DNA from: JAWOJB01 sp046484325
GTDB lineage: Bacteria; Actinomycetota; Acidimicrobiia; Spongiisociales; ZC4RG35
Reading direction: 5' to 3'
Assembly: GCA_046484325.1 (NCBI GenBank)
Contig: JAWOJB010000017.1
Location: 1 to 62,894, forward strand
DNA: 62,894 nucleotides
Shown: piece by piece, positions 1-6,969 of the stretch
Numbering within the stretch: position 1 is the stretch's first letter
Layout: every line of letters begins with the position of its first letter
The notes under the pieces: model-generated
The model's database searches: none
The model's input: the letters and a program-made list of their open reading frames with translations, nothing else
What the model was told of the DNA's origin: nothing
Made by a program: the position numbers and the translations under genes

Positions 1-134
1 TGGACAGCACGTAGCCGCTGGTGCTTCATGAGCCGGGACACGGTGGAACGCGAGACCCCGATCACCTGGCATACCTCGGGCACGGAGAGCGCAGGCCGGC
101 CGGCCCCACCGGTAGGAGTATGGGAGCTGGCCAT
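1..134 (-). CDS. Excisionase-type helix-turn-helix protein, 3' end cut by the window edge
   Basis: Only the first 44 codons are in the window; the gene runs off the left edge. It starts at ATG 134-132. After a short Gly/Pro-rich lead, residues 16-44 read as a small helix-turn-helix (PEVCQVIGVSRSTVSRLMK). This is the pattern of excisionase/MerR-like domains that bind DNA through the second helix, as in phage or integrative-element Xis proteins and some small regulators. I saw no strong Shine-Dalgarno. The function beyond DNA binding is inferred, and whether an integrase follows to the left cannot be seen. Confidence 0.6.
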   Translation of the reverse strand, partial: MASSHTPTGGAGRPALSVPEVCQVIGVSRSTVSRLMKHQRLRAV

Positions 135-300
135 CTCAGCGACCTTCACCGTTGAACGCGCAGGCAAAGTCGGTGAGCGGCCGCCGGTACAACAAGAGCC
201 TCACTGTGGTGTACGCAGATTCGCGAGTGCCATGGCTGGCCGTCCTCTGATCTTCTGACCACCGGCTCCGCTCGCTTCTGGGGTCGCGCCAACAGCGCGC

Positions 301-331
301 GAAAGGGAACGGGACATACCCGTTCCCTTTC
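301..331. terminator. Perfect 13-bp hairpin terminator
   Basis: The arms 301-313 and 319-331 are perfectly complementary around a 5-base loop (ACATA). The hairpin lies 18 bases past the stop of the csbD-like gene on the minus strand. Because the outer ends of the stem are GAAA/TTTC, it could stop transcripts in either direction. The 135-300 stretch next to it shows no gene. Confidence 0.75.
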
Positions 332-348
332 GGGCGATCCGAGGTCTG

Positions 349-573
349 CTACGAGAAGAACTCGCGGAGCGTCTCCTCGACTCGCTCGGTGGTCTCGCCG
401 GTCTTCTCCTTGATGGTTCCTACCAGGCGGTCCCAGCTGCCACGGCCCTGCTCGAGCTCCTGATCCGTCAGGTCGCCCCAGGTTTCCCGGATCCGGCCGC
501 GGGCCTGTTGCCAGCGTCCCTCGTCGGCCAGCCGCTCACTCCAGTCATAACTGAGGTCACTGTCGGTGTGCAT
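349..573 (-). CDS. CsbD-family stress protein (74 aa)
   Basis: This is a small, charged, soluble protein. Residues 13-70 resemble the CsbD family: a W-x2-ARGRIRE-TWGDLTDQE stretch followed by a G-x-IKEKTGET repeat-like second half. CsbD is a classic SigB-dependent general stress protein of Bacillus; its biochemical role is unknown. The start at ATG 573 is set by a good ribosome site (GGAAAGGAG) and by a SigB-like promoter at 606-631. The gene ends in TAG and is followed by the 301-331 hairpin. Longer readings upstream in this frame have no support. Confidence 0.85.
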   Translation of the reverse strand: MHTDSDLSYDWSERLADEGRWQQARGRIRETWGDLTDQELEQGRGSWDRLVGTIKEKTGETTERVEETLREFFS

Positions 574-605
574 TGCTGCTCCTTTCCTCGACCTCTCCCG
601 GTGGT

Positions 606-631
606 GTACCCGTGGCGGCCGTTGCGTAAAC
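606..631 (-). promoter_or_regulatory. SigB/SigF-like promoter of the csbD-like gene
   Basis: On the minus strand: GTTT (631-628), 16 bases, GGGTAC (611-606). Transcription would start near 599, leaving a leader of about 26 bases that contains the Shine-Dalgarno. The pattern matches the published actinobacterial SigB/SigF consensus (GNNT-N14-16-GGGTAY); its use here is inferred. Confidence 0.7.
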
Positions 632-694
632 CCCGGCCGACGCGAGACGAGCGATGAGGTGGCGACAAGGGCCGGCACCAGCGCCCTCGTGGGG

Positions 695-1081
695 TCAGGC
701 GCCGAGGGGGAGGTCTGCCTCGATCCGGACGCGTTCGTTGGACCGGCTGACCGACACCCGTCGGGCGACGTGGCCCACGACCGCAGCTGAGACCGGTGAC
801 AACCAGCGGGGCTCGCCCGGCAAGAGGTCGTTGCCTGTGCCTTCGAGCACCAGGTGAATGGCATCGCCGCGGGTGGTGGCTGTGATCGAGGTGGACACCA
901 CCCCGGGGGAGTCGGCCACCTCCTCCCACATGTGCCCGCAAGCCATTCCCAGCTCGTCGAGGGAGGTCGAGGAAGCACCCCTGGCGCCGGCGTAAGCGAG
1001 AATGACGCTGCGAGCCACCAGGCCCCATTCGGCAAGGGCAGGCAGCTGGATCTCAACCGGGCTGGTCGTCACCCAGGTCAT
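695..1081 (-). CDS. Degenerate anti-sigma/HATPase-like protein (128 aa)
   Basis: Length and layout suggest the GHKL ATPase fold of RsbW/SpoIIAB-type anti-sigma kinases. The helix that should carry the N-box has Glu-Glu (HMWEEVA) but not the usual E-L-x-x-N, and no clear glycine-rich ATP-lid motif follows. If the fold is right, it probably no longer binds ATP or phosphorylates a partner. It starts at ATG 1081 and is divergent from the second HATPase-like gene (start 1144), with only 62 bases between them, so the two may share control. The assignment rests on context and weak similarity; it could be an unrelated small protein. Confidence 0.5.
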   Translation of the reverse strand: MTWVTTSPVEIQLPALAEWGLVARSVILAYAGARGASSTSLDELGMACGHMWEEVADSPGVVSTSITATTRGDAIHLVLEGTGNDLLPGEPRWLSPVSAAVVGHVARRVSVSRSNERVRIEADLPLGA

Positions 1082-1143
1082 GATATGTACGATCGAGCCC
1101 GCCGCAACATTGGCGACCCACCGACCCTGAAGGCGCTCCGACC

Positions 1144-1488
1144 GTGACTTCTACCTCTCTCCGCATGCGGTTCGAGGCCGAGCCGCTCAACCTGACAGTC
1201 GCCAGGGCCTTCGTGGGAACCACGTTGCGGACGGTGGACCAGTCCCAATCGCTGATCGAGGATCTTCGCCTAGCCGTCTCCGAGTTGCTCACGGTGCTGG
1301 TTACCGGCGACCACGGCCCCATCGACCTCGAGTTGCGTATCGACGGCGGTGTCTTCACCGCGATCATCGGCGGGCCGGCGGCCCTTCCCGCGATCCCGGA
1401 GGAAACCCGTGAGATCGTCGGGCGGCTCACCGACGACGGGGTCCGAGTCGACGAGGCGGATTGGGTGATCCGCGCCGCCCTGCTGTGA
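1144..1488 (+). CDS. Degenerate RsbW-like protein preceding the sigma factor (114 aa)
   Basis: The first half looks like the start of an anti-sigma HATPase: a beta strand, then a helix 'LRLAVSELLTVLVTG'. In active family members this helix reads S-E-L-x-x-N-A; here the catalytic Asn is Val, and the later glycine-rich lid motif is missing. It therefore probably binds a partner without ATPase activity. It starts with GTG 1144, and its TGA overlaps the GTG of the next gene (GTGA), so the two are translated together. A regulatory subunit for the fused sigma factor downstream is a reasonable inference. Confidence 0.6.
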   Translation: MTSTSLRMRFEAEPLNLTVARAFVGTTLRTVDQSQSLIEDLRLAVSELLTVLVTGDHGPIDLELRIDGGVFTAIIGGPAALPAIPEETREIVGRLTDDGVRVDEADWVIRAALL

Positions 1489-2564
1489 GTCGATTCTCGT
1501 TTCCGGCTCGCGCGGAGGCGGCAGTCGAAGCGCGCCGCGCCCTCGCCTCGGTGGGACGCCTGAACCCGGTTCGTCTGGCAGAGGCTCAGGTGATGGTCAG
1601 CGAACTGATCGCGAACGCAGTCCGGCACGGGGGCCTCGACGAGGGCGCCGAGATCTCGATGACCGTGGAGCACGATCCTGCCGTGGTGACAGTCCGGATT
1701 GGCCACCCTTCTGCCGGCCACGTCGACACACAGACCCGGGGAATGGGTCTCACGCTCGTCGAGAGCCTCTCCAGCCGATGGGACACGACCACGGCCCAGG
1801 ATCGGTTCGAGGTCTGGTTCGAGGTTCGTGCCGCCGGCACCGGAGCTGCACTCGCCGACCTCACCGATGAGGAGATCCTGGCCAGGGCGATGGAGGACGA
1901 CCGCTACCGCGAGGAGGCGTTCGCCAGGTTCAGCGGTCTGGCATCGGGGATCGCAAGGCGATTTCGCGGGAAGGGAGTCGGGGATGCCGACCTCGAGCAG
2001 GTGGCACTGATGGGGCTGCTGAATGCGATGAGTCGTTACGACGCCGAAGAGGGGTCCTTCCGTCCGTTCGCCACCGCAACCATCCAAGGCGAGTTGAAGC
2101 GCCAATTGCGTGACCGGGCCTGGTCGGTGCGAGTGCCGCGCGGGCTGCAGGAGCGGTCATTGCTCGTGTCCAAGACCTCCGAAATCCTCGCCCAGAAGCT
2201 GGGAAGGGCGCCGGCTCCATCGGACATCGGTGCCGAGCTCGGGCTCAGCGATGAGGAGGTCATCGAAGGGATCGCCGCCAACTCGGCGTATCGCTGGGAA
2301 TCGATCGACGCCCCCGACGAGCAGACAGGGGCAACGCTCGCAGAGTCCATCCACGCGGCCGACTGGGCATTGCAGTCCCAGGAGTGGGAGGCGCTGGCCG
2401 AGGGGGTGCGTGCACTGCCGGCGCGCGACCGCGAGCTCCTGTACCTGCGCTTCTACCGTGACATGACTCAGACCGAGATCGCCGCAGAGATGGGCATTTC
2501 CCAGATGCACGTTTCCCGCCTCCTGGCGAAGGCGATCGAGCGACTGCGCGACCTGGTCGAGTGA
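1485..2564 (+). CDS. Fused anti-sigma HATPase domain plus SigB/SigF-type sigma factor (359 aa)
   Basis: Residues 1-120 are an RsbW-like HATPase: N-box 'SELIANAVRHG' is intact, the glycine lid 'RGMGLTLVESL' is intact, but the D-x-G-x-G box is replaced by 'RIGHPSAG'. From about residue 130 a complete sigma-70 of the SigB/F/G group follows: region 2 (DLEQVALMGLLNAMSRYD, then FATATIQGELKR), region 3 (LGRAPAPSDIGAELGLS) and region 4 (PARDRELLYLRFY, then TQTEIAAEMGISQMHVSRLL). In known systems these are two proteins that bind each other; here they are one chain. The chosen start is GTG 1485, overlapping the previous stop; an in-frame ATG at 1461 is possible. It is probably the sigma factor that reads the GGGTAC-type promoters nearby. 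Confidence 0.9.
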   Translation: MSRFSFPARAEAAVEARRALASVGRLNPVRLAEAQVMVSELIANAVRHGGLDEGAEISMTVEHDPAVVTVRIGHPSAGHVDTQTRGMGLTLVESLSSRWDTTTAQDRFEVWFEVRAAGTGAALADLTDEEILARAMEDDRYREEAFARFSGLASGIARRFRGKGVGDADLEQVALMGLLNAMSRYDAEEGSFRPFATATIQGELKRQLRDRAWSVRVPRGLQERSLLVSKTSEILAQKLGRAPAPSDIGAELGLSDEEVIEGIAANSAYRWESIDAPDEQTGATLAESIHAADWALQSQEWEALAEGVRALPARDRELLYLRFYRDMTQTEIAAEMGISQMHVSRLLAKAIERLRDLVE

Positions 2565-2579
2565 GCCGGATCGAACAAA

Positions 2580-2612
2580 GAAGGTGGGCCGGGTCCGACC
2601 CGGCCCACCTTC
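2580..2612. terminator. 15-bp hairpin between convergent genes
   Basis: The arms 2580-2594 and 2598-2612 are perfectly complementary around a 3-base loop. The hairpin sits between the end of the sigma-factor gene (plus) and the end of a small membrane-protein gene (minus), so it can serve both. Confidence 0.8.
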
Positions 2613-2632
2613 GCCCACTCCCGCTTCTGGTG

Positions 2633-2776
2633 CTAGACGACTCTGCGCCTTCCGGTGACCGCGCTGACGATCAACAGGATCAGGGCAACGACCAGGAGCC
2701 AACGAAGAGCCTCGACGAAGAGCCCCACTCCGCCGAGCACCAGGGCCAGGATCAGTATCAACACAGCGACACTCAA
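2633..2776 (-). CDS. Small two-helix hydrophobic membrane protein (47 aa)
   Basis: Almost the whole protein is hydrophobic: two predicted membrane helices (about residues 3-20 and 24-41) joined by a short FVEAL turn, then a basic tail (GRRRVV). Such mini-proteins are common in stress regulons; the molecular role is unknown. The TTG start at 2776 is chosen because AAAGGAGGAA sits just in front of it and a SigB-like promoter lies at 2811-2836. Longer in-frame readings would run back through that promoter. It ends in TAG and meets the sigma gene at a shared hairpin. Confidence 0.65.
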   Translation of the reverse strand: MSVAVLILILALVLGGVGLFVEALRWLLVVALILLIVSAVTGRRRVV

Positions 2777-2810
2777 GGGTTCCTCCTTTGGAACAGTCTG
2801 TGGTTTGGGG

Positions 2811-2836
2811 GTACCCGCTGCCGACCACATCCAAAC
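2811..2836 (-). promoter_or_regulatory. SigB/SigF-like promoter of the 47-aa membrane protein
   Basis: On the minus strand: GTTT (2836-2833), 16 bases, GGGTAC (2816-2811). The predicted start near 2804 gives a short leader with a strong Shine-Dalgarno before TTG 2776. Confidence 0.7.
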
Positions 2837-2874
2837 ATCGCCGAGTTGATCGGGGAGGACGACCGACCGGGCGC

Positions 2875-3837
2875 TCACCCGGCGAGCTCGTGACGCAGGT
2901 CGGTCTTCCACAAGTCGATAAAGCCCTCTTGGTCGTCGCCGATCTGGTGGAAGTACAGGTGGTCGACTCCGGCCTCGATCGCCTCGCGGGCAGCAGAGAG
3001 GATCGGCTCAGGGTCGGGACCGCACGGGGTCTTCTCGGCGACGGCGTCTGCGGTGACCACTTCGACAGCCTGCTCGAAGTGGAGCATGGTGCGCAGATCC
3101 TGGTTGAGCTGGCCGGGCAGGGAAGAGAACGACCAGAGGCGGTGGGCGGTCTCGATCGCCTGTTGGCGGTCGGGACCCCAGCAAACCGTGATCTGGGAGT
3201 AGACGGGACCCTCCCCGCCCGCTTCCCGGTAGGCGTCGAGCGTCTCGGACGACGAGCCGGTGATCCAGAGGCCGTCCCCGATGGCCGCTGCCAGCCTGGC
3301 CGCCTCCCGTCCGAATGCAGACACCACGATGGGAATCTCCTTGTCGGGGCGATCCAGCACCCGGGCGTCCTCGACGGTGTAGTGGGCGCCGTAGTGCGTC
3401 ACCGATTCCTCGGACCACAACCGGCGAATGACGTGCACCGCCTCTTCCAGCATCTCTGCACGGACGGGGTGCGGTGGCCACCGGTCCCCGAGGACGTGCT
3501 CGTTGAGCGCCTCGCCGGTGCCCACTCCCCATACGAATCGCCCGTCGAGCAGCGCTCCGGTGGTGGCGGTTGCCTGGGCGAGGATGGCGGGATGAATGCG
3601 CATGATCGGGCAGGTGACCCCGACGCCGACCCCGATGGAAGACGTCGACGCGGCGATCGCCCCAAGCACCGACCACACGAAAGGGCTGTGGCCTTGTGAG
3701 CTCACCCACGGGTGGTAGTGGTCGGACAACGACACGAAGTCGAATCCCGCTTCTTCGGCTTGGACAGCGATGTCGACCATGCGCGCCGGCGGGTGCTCCT
3801 CGCTGGAGACGGTGAGGCCGAGTTCGAGGCTCCCCAT
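2875..3837 (-). CDS. F420-dependent LLM-class oxidoreductase, glucose-6-phosphate dehydrogenase-like (320 aa)
   Basis: This is a luciferase-like (LLM) TIM-barrel flavin/F420 enzyme. Visible family features are the N-terminal LGLTVSSEEHPP strand, 'EEAGFDFVSLSDHYHPW', 'GVGVGVTCPIMRIHPA' and 'GRFVWGVGTGEALNEHV', all typical of the FGD (F420-dependent glucose-6-phosphate dehydrogenase) subgroup. Known members transfer hydride between a substrate and cofactor F420 in the cytoplasm; the real substrate here is unknown. A SigB-like promoter at 3848-3873 puts the transcript start within a few bases of ATG 3837, so the mRNA may be nearly leaderless, which fits the absence of a Shine-Dalgarno. A role in redox stress is inferred. 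Confidence 0.85.
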   Translation of the reverse strand: MGSLELGLTVSSEEHPPARMVDIAVQAEEAGFDFVSLSDHYHPWVSSQGHSPFVWSVLGAIAASTSSIGVGVGVTCPIMRIHPAILAQATATTGALLDGRFVWGVGTGEALNEHVLGDRWPPHPVRAEMLEEAVHVIRRLWSEESVTHYGAHYTVEDARVLDRPDKEIPIVVSAFGREAARLAAAIGDGLWITGSSSETLDAYREAGGEGPVYSQITVCWGPDRQQAIETAHRLWSFSSLPGQLNQDLRTMLHFEQAVEVVTADAVAEKTPCGPDPEPILSAAREAIEAGVDHLYFHQIGDDQEGFIDLWKTDLRHELAG

Positions 3838-3847
3838 GCCGGCTGCC

Positions 3848-3873
3848 GTACCCGCCTCCGTCGTCGGTCAAAC
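3848..3873 (-). promoter_or_regulatory. SigB/SigF-like promoter of the F420 oxidoreductase
   Basis: On the minus strand: GTTT (3873-3870), 16 bases, GGGTAC (3853-3848). The predicted start near 3841 is about four bases from ATG 3837. It is back-to-back with a second element of the same kind at 3900-3925 on the plus strand. Confidence 0.7.
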
Positions 3874-3899
3874 CCAGGCAAGGCCGAAGCTCACTTGTC

Positions 3900-3925
3900 G
3901 TTTCGATGGTGGAGGTCCCGGGTAC
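3900..3925 (+). promoter_or_regulatory. SigB/SigF-like promoter of the 67-aa Cys/His protein
   Basis: GTTT (3900-3903), 16 bases, GGGTAC (3920-3925). The predicted start near 3932 lies next to ATG 3935, again implying an almost leaderless mRNA. The GGAGG at 3911-3915 falls inside the spacer and so cannot act as a ribosome site for this transcript. Confidence 0.65.
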
Positions 3926-3934
3926 TTGAACCGC

Positions 3935-4138
3935 ATGGACGAGACCATCTCCGTGCGGGGAGCGAAGGCCGCTCGCATCCCGCGGGCCGTCAAAGGCAGA
4001 CCGCGGGCCGTCGAAGGGCGGCGAAGCTGCTCTGTGGAGGATTGCGATACGGTGCTGAGTCGGTATAACCGGCGTCCTACCTGTCACCTTCACGCGCCCG
4101 TTCGCTTCCCGAGAGTCCGCGGCTTCGCTGTCGACTGA
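3935..4138 (+). CDS. Small Cys/His-motif protein, probable zinc binder (67 aa)
   Basis: The C-terminal half contains C-x4-C (SCSVEDCDTVLS), then C-x2-H (TCHLHAP), and ends in 'RFPRVRG'. Four spaced metal ligands suggest a single zinc-binding knuckle. I recall short actinobacterial proteins with the same C-x4-C...YN...C-x2-H-x-P-x-R-x-PR-x-RG layout, but the role is unknown. The start at ATG 3935 is preferred because of the promoter just upstream; TTG 3926 is an in-frame alternative. The rest of the gap, 4139-4379, holds a 17-bp tandem repeat and no gene I can support. Confidence 0.5.
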   Translation: MDETISVRGAKAARIPRAVKGRPRAVEGRRSCSVEDCDTVLSRYNRRPTCHLHAPVRFPRVRGFAVD

Positions 4139-4142
4139 CCTC

Positions 4143-4176
4143 TTCCGAGCAGACGTGCGTTCCGAGCAGACGTGCG
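4143..4176. repeat. Two perfect tandem copies of a 17-bp unit
   Basis: The unit TTCCGAGCAGACGTGCG occurs at 4143-4159 and again, unchanged, at 4160-4176, in the gap between the small Cys/His gene and the STAS gene. It could be a recent slippage duplication or a paired protein-binding site; no evidence favours either. Confidence 0.6.
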
Positions 4177-4379
4177 CGTGCGACGGTGGTGGGGCGGTCA
4201 GGACGCCACGCCGTGGAGCCACGACCGACGCAGGTGCGCCGCTCGAGCGCGGTCATCCCACCCCACGTTTCCGAACGCCATGTCGTGCACGACGGCAAGG
4301 GCGAGCCAATGGTCGATCACCGGGCAGCGAGCTCCCCCGGTGCCGGGGAGCAGCTATCGTGGCCCGGTTTGGAGGAAGG

Positions 4380-4742
4380 GTGGAAATTCCAAGCGTGTCG
4401 CATCTATCCGTCGACCTCGTCCCGGATGACTGCTGCGCCGTGATCCGTCTCGACGGGGAGGTGGACATCGCCAGCGTCGATCTGGTGCTGGACGCCACAC
4501 ACCGTGCAGTGGCCCTGGAAGCGATCGAGCACTTGGTGTTCGACTGCCGGCAACTCGGGTTCCTCGATTCCAGCGGCGTCAAGACCCTGCTCGAAGCCCA
4601 TCGGGCATTCGACGGACGAGTTGCACTGCTCGGTCCGAAACGCGCCGTCACGAGGATCCTCGAACTGACGGGCATCGACACTCTCTTTCATGTCGTCGAC
4701 TCGATCGAAGAGGCCGAAGACATCTTCCACGAGGCGAGCTGA
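4380..4742 (+). CDS. STAS-domain anti-sigma factor antagonist (120 aa)
   Basis: This is a single STAS domain, as in RsbV/SpoIIAA. The key loop reads 'VFDCRQLGFLDSSGVKTLL', with the serine pair where the antagonist is phosphorylated by its partner kinase. In the known mechanism, the unphosphorylated form binds the anti-sigma protein and frees the sigma factor, while PP2C phosphatases such as the two in this region restore that form. GTG 4380 follows GGAGG with only 4 bases of spacing; GTG 4395 is the alternative start and would still give a full domain. The partner is not known; the fused sigma protein or the HATPase at 6439-6906 are candidates. Confidence 0.85.
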   Translation: MEIPSVSHLSVDLVPDDCCAVIRLDGEVDIASVDLVLDATHRAVALEAIEHLVFDCRQLGFLDSSGVKTLLEAHRAFDGRVALLGPKRAVTRILELTGIDTLFHVVDSIEEAEDIFHEAS

Positions 4743-4765
4743 CAGCGCGCCAGAGGTGCGTTCGA

Positions 4766-5153
4766 TCAGTTGTTGGGCGGAACCTTGCTGATGTCCGCCA
4801 GGGCCGACGATGGATCCCCGGCGATGGCCAGGTCACCGAGGGACAGATCCCGACAAGGGACGATCCGTCGTCGATGAACGGCAGCCGCCGGATGTTGTGC
4901 TCGCGCATCAGCGAGACCGCCTCGGGGATCGATCTGTCCGGGCCGATGGAGATGACACTGCCGACTCGACCTCCCGTCGAGGATCGGCTCCGTCCGCCAC
5001 CGCCCGCACGACGATGTCCCGGTCGGTGACGATGCCACACACGGTTCCGTCGCTCTGCAGGGCGATCACGTCGCCGATGTCAGCGTCGCTCATGATCCGA
5101 GCCGCCTCCTGGAATCGAGGTGTCGCCTTTCACCGCTGACGGCGCCGGGTCAT
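4766..5153 (-). pseudogene. Two-CBS-domain protein broken by several frameshifts
   Basis: Reading across three frames restores a normal CBS-pair protein: an N-terminal DPAP(S)AVKGDTSI segment, then 'EAARIMSDADIGDVIAL', 'GIVTDRDIVVRAVADG', then, after a shift, 'SIPEAVSLMREHNIRRLPF', and after another shift 'LSLGDLAIAGDP' up to a TGA at 4766. At least four frame changes lie within about 390 bases. ATG 5153 follows a good GGAGAGG site, so the gene was once expressed. CBS pairs bind adenosine nucleotides and often accompany stress genes. Decay is more likely than sequencing error because the adjacent genes are intact, but error cannot be excluded. Confidence 0.75.
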
Positions 5154-5216
5154 CACCTCTCCTATTCGGTCGGGCATCTGGTACCCCTCTCTGACGGTGC
5201 AGGCGCTCCCCTGGAA

Positions 5217-5480
5217 TCAGGCGAGAGCCAGATCGTCCACGATCTCTCGCGCACCCTCGACTCGCCGGATGCGCTCCAGGCGCCGTCGGCGCGCCTGATC
5301 AGTCGCCTCTCCGGTCTCTCGGTGCAAGGCCGCACGGGCATCCCGGGCTCGAGCGGCAAGGTGGTAGCTCAACCACGCTCGCCGCGCCCGCCCCATCTGG
5401 GGATCGGTCAGGTATTGCACCGCGGCGCCGACGGCAATGCCCGCCAACAGCCGCATCCGCTTTCCCATCCTTCGCATCAT
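5217..5480 (-). CDS. YtxH-like small membrane-anchored protein (87 aa)
   Basis: One N-terminal membrane helix (about residues 10-24, 'LLAGIAVGAAVQYLTDP') is followed by a long, highly charged Arg/Glu-rich helix that may form a coiled coil. The 'AVQYLTDPQMGRARR' junction is typical of YtxH-like or BON-associated stress proteins, which are anchored in the membrane with a cytoplasmic tail. Its function is unknown. The start at ATG 5480 is supported by GAGGAGG just upstream and by a SigB-like promoter at 5522-5547; two further Met codons follow within eight residues. Confidence 0.7.
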   Translation of the reverse strand: MMRRMGKRMRLLAGIAVGAAVQYLTDPQMGRARRAWLSYHLAARARDARAALHRETGEATDQARRRRLERIRRVEGAREIVDDLALA

Positions 5481-5521
5481 CGGGTGCCTCCTCGACTCTT
5501 GCGGCTACCTCTGCCGAGCGG

Positions 5522-5547
5522 GTACCCGGGCATGACGATTCCCAACC
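5522..5547 (-). promoter_or_regulatory. SigB/SigF-like promoter of the YtxH-like gene
   Basis: On the minus strand: GGTT (5547-5544), 16 bases, GGGTAC (5527-5522). The predicted start near 5515 gives a leader of about 35 bases with a strong Shine-Dalgarno. The upstream element is GGTT rather than GTTT. Confidence 0.6.
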
Positions 5548-5617
5548 ATGTTCTCTCTCCGCCGGCGTTGATCGGGCCCTCCCGAGGTCGGGTTCGACGC
5601 AACCGGCAGGGGAGTGA

Positions 5618-6442
5618 TCAGGGCGCTGAGGCGGCCGGATCGGATGCGGCGAGCGGCTCCTCCGGCCTCAGTATCTCGGTCAGTCCGCTGAGCTCCAGGA
5701 GGTCCTGAAGACGCCGAGGAGCGATGAGCCGCATGCTCGCACCCTGTTCGACGAGGCGGTTGTGCACGGAGACGAGCAGGCTGATTCCGATGGAGTCGAC
5801 GAACCCGATGTTGCTCAGATCGACCACGAGTTGGGAGACACTCGGATCCAGCTTCTCCTGTATCGACTCGCGGAGCTGCTCCGCGGTGGCGAGATCGAGG
5901 GGGCCGGCGAAGGCGACCCTGGCGATCCCTGAGGTATCGGGGGGAGGTTCAACCGGAAGCCCGGTCGCTGCCCGGCCATCGTCGTGCGCCTCCCAGGGGA
6001 CGGGGCGAAGCCCCTCGCCCGCCTGGTTGGTGAACTCGCCGAGGAACCAATTTCGAAAGGCCAGCAGTTCGGGCGGAGTGGCCAGGCTCACGAGGTGCTC
6101 GCCTGCACGGCAGAACTCGTCCACCTCGTCGAGCATGTCGGCCAGTTGCCGCGCCGCCAAACCGGCAGCGACCGGGACGCGAAACACGAGGTCGACCGCA
6201 GCGTCACCGCGGTCTGCTGCCTCGTGGAGTTCTGCCCACGTCGACTCGCTCACTCCCCCGAAGAGGCCGTCGAGATCGTCGATCAGACTGCGCAGCCGGT
6301 TGGGCACCGATTCCTCGGCTTCGCCGGCTCGAATGATGTCGAACTCGCGTTGGATCGCCTCCTGGTGGGCCGAAGCGCGACGCCAGACTTCGATCGGCAC
6401 ACCGATGAGGCGGACTTCCACCAGGTCGTCCGGGGTTGTCAT
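5618..6442 (-). CDS. STAS-domain protein with a long unassigned N-terminal region (274 aa)
   Basis: The C-terminal 100 residues form a STAS domain (VAFAGPLDLATAEQL, then 'VVDLSNIGFVDSIGISLL') with the serine positions of anti-sigma antagonists. The first ~165 residues are helical, begin 'VRLIGVPIEVWRRASAHQEAI', and I do not recognise them; they may be a sensor or adaptor that controls the STAS part. The ATG at 6442 overlaps the TGA of the upstream HATPase gene (ATGA), so the two are translationally coupled and likely form an antagonist/anti-sigma pair. An ORF start 11 codons earlier lies inside the upstream gene and is less likely. Confidence 0.8.
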   Translation of the reverse strand: MTTPDDLVEVRLIGVPIEVWRRASAHQEAIQREFDIIRAGEAEESVPNRLRSLIDDLDGLFGGVSESTWAELHEAADRGDAAVDLVFRVPVAAGLAARQLADMLDEVDEFCRAGEHLVSLATPPELLAFRNWFLGEFTNQAGEGLRPVPWEAHDDGRAATGLPVEPPPDTSGIARVAFAGPLDLATAEQLRESIQEKLDPSVSQLVVDLSNIGFVDSIGISLLVSVHNRLVEQGASMRLIAPRRLQDLLELSGLTEILRPEEPLAASDPAASAP

Positions 6443-6906
6443 GCGGGGACGGCCTCGAAGTCGAGCTCGAACCACACGGTCTTCCCCTCGGGCGTCGGTT
6501 CCACCCCCCAGCGATCGGCCAGCGCCCCGACGATGTGCATGCCTCGCCCGGTCGGAGAAGTGGGGCCGTAGTCCTTGACGACGACCGGCTGGGTGTTGGC
6601 GTCGCTGACCTCGACGCGGACGTGGGTGCCGGCCCGACTCACGCTTACGACGAAGCTGGTACGGGCGTGGAGGATCGCGTTCGTCGCCAGCTCCGAGGTG
6701 AGCATGGCGACCCGAGACAGGGCGTCCTCGTCAGAGCTCCCGAGGAGAGAAACGACGTAGCCGCGGGCGGCGGGAACCGACGCCGGAGCCGGCTCGAAGA
6801 TCGCCTCGAATTGCCCGGCCTGCGCTCCGTCGCCGGTGCCCGGCGCTGCGTTGCCCTCGGAGGGCCCGTGTTGACTCAAAGCCAGATCCCTGTTCCCGGC
6901 CCACAA
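6439..6906 (-). CDS. RsbW/SpoIIAB-like HATPase anti-sigma kinase (up to 155 aa)
   Basis: This is a GHKL-type ATPase with the expected motifs: N-box 'SELATNAILHAR', a D-A-N box (EVSDANTQP) and a glycine lid 'GRGMHIVGALADRWG'. Family members bind a sigma factor and phosphorylate their STAS antagonist on serine. Unlike the two HATPase-like proteins near 1 kb, this one keeps its catalytic Asn. The first ~30 residues are low-complexity. TTG 6906 opens the frame, but TTG 6879 is an equally plausible start; neither has a strong Shine-Dalgarno. It is coupled to the STAS gene downstream (5618-6442). Confidence 0.85.
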   Translation of the reverse strand: MWAGNRDLALSQHGPSEGNAAPGTGDGAQAGQFEAIFEPAPASVPAARGYVVSLLGSSDEDALSRVAMLTSELATNAILHARTSFVVSVSRAGTHVRVEVSDANTQPVVVKDYGPTSPTGRGMHIVGALADRWGVEPTPEGKTVWFELDFEAVPA

Positions 6907-6969
6907 TTGTACGTGATGGCAGATTCCATGCCGTGATCATCGACCCCTCGGGCGTAGGTACTCGGGTGC

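Noticed and set aside
28..258. A 76-codon plus-strand frame at the left edge
   Set aside because: It lies opposite the helix-turn-helix gene fragment, has no ribosome site and no family-like sequence.
5095..5190. A thirteenth SigB-like promoter before the CBS pseudogene
   Set aside because: A GGGTAC is present on the minus strand, but no GNNT lies at 15-17 bases spacing.
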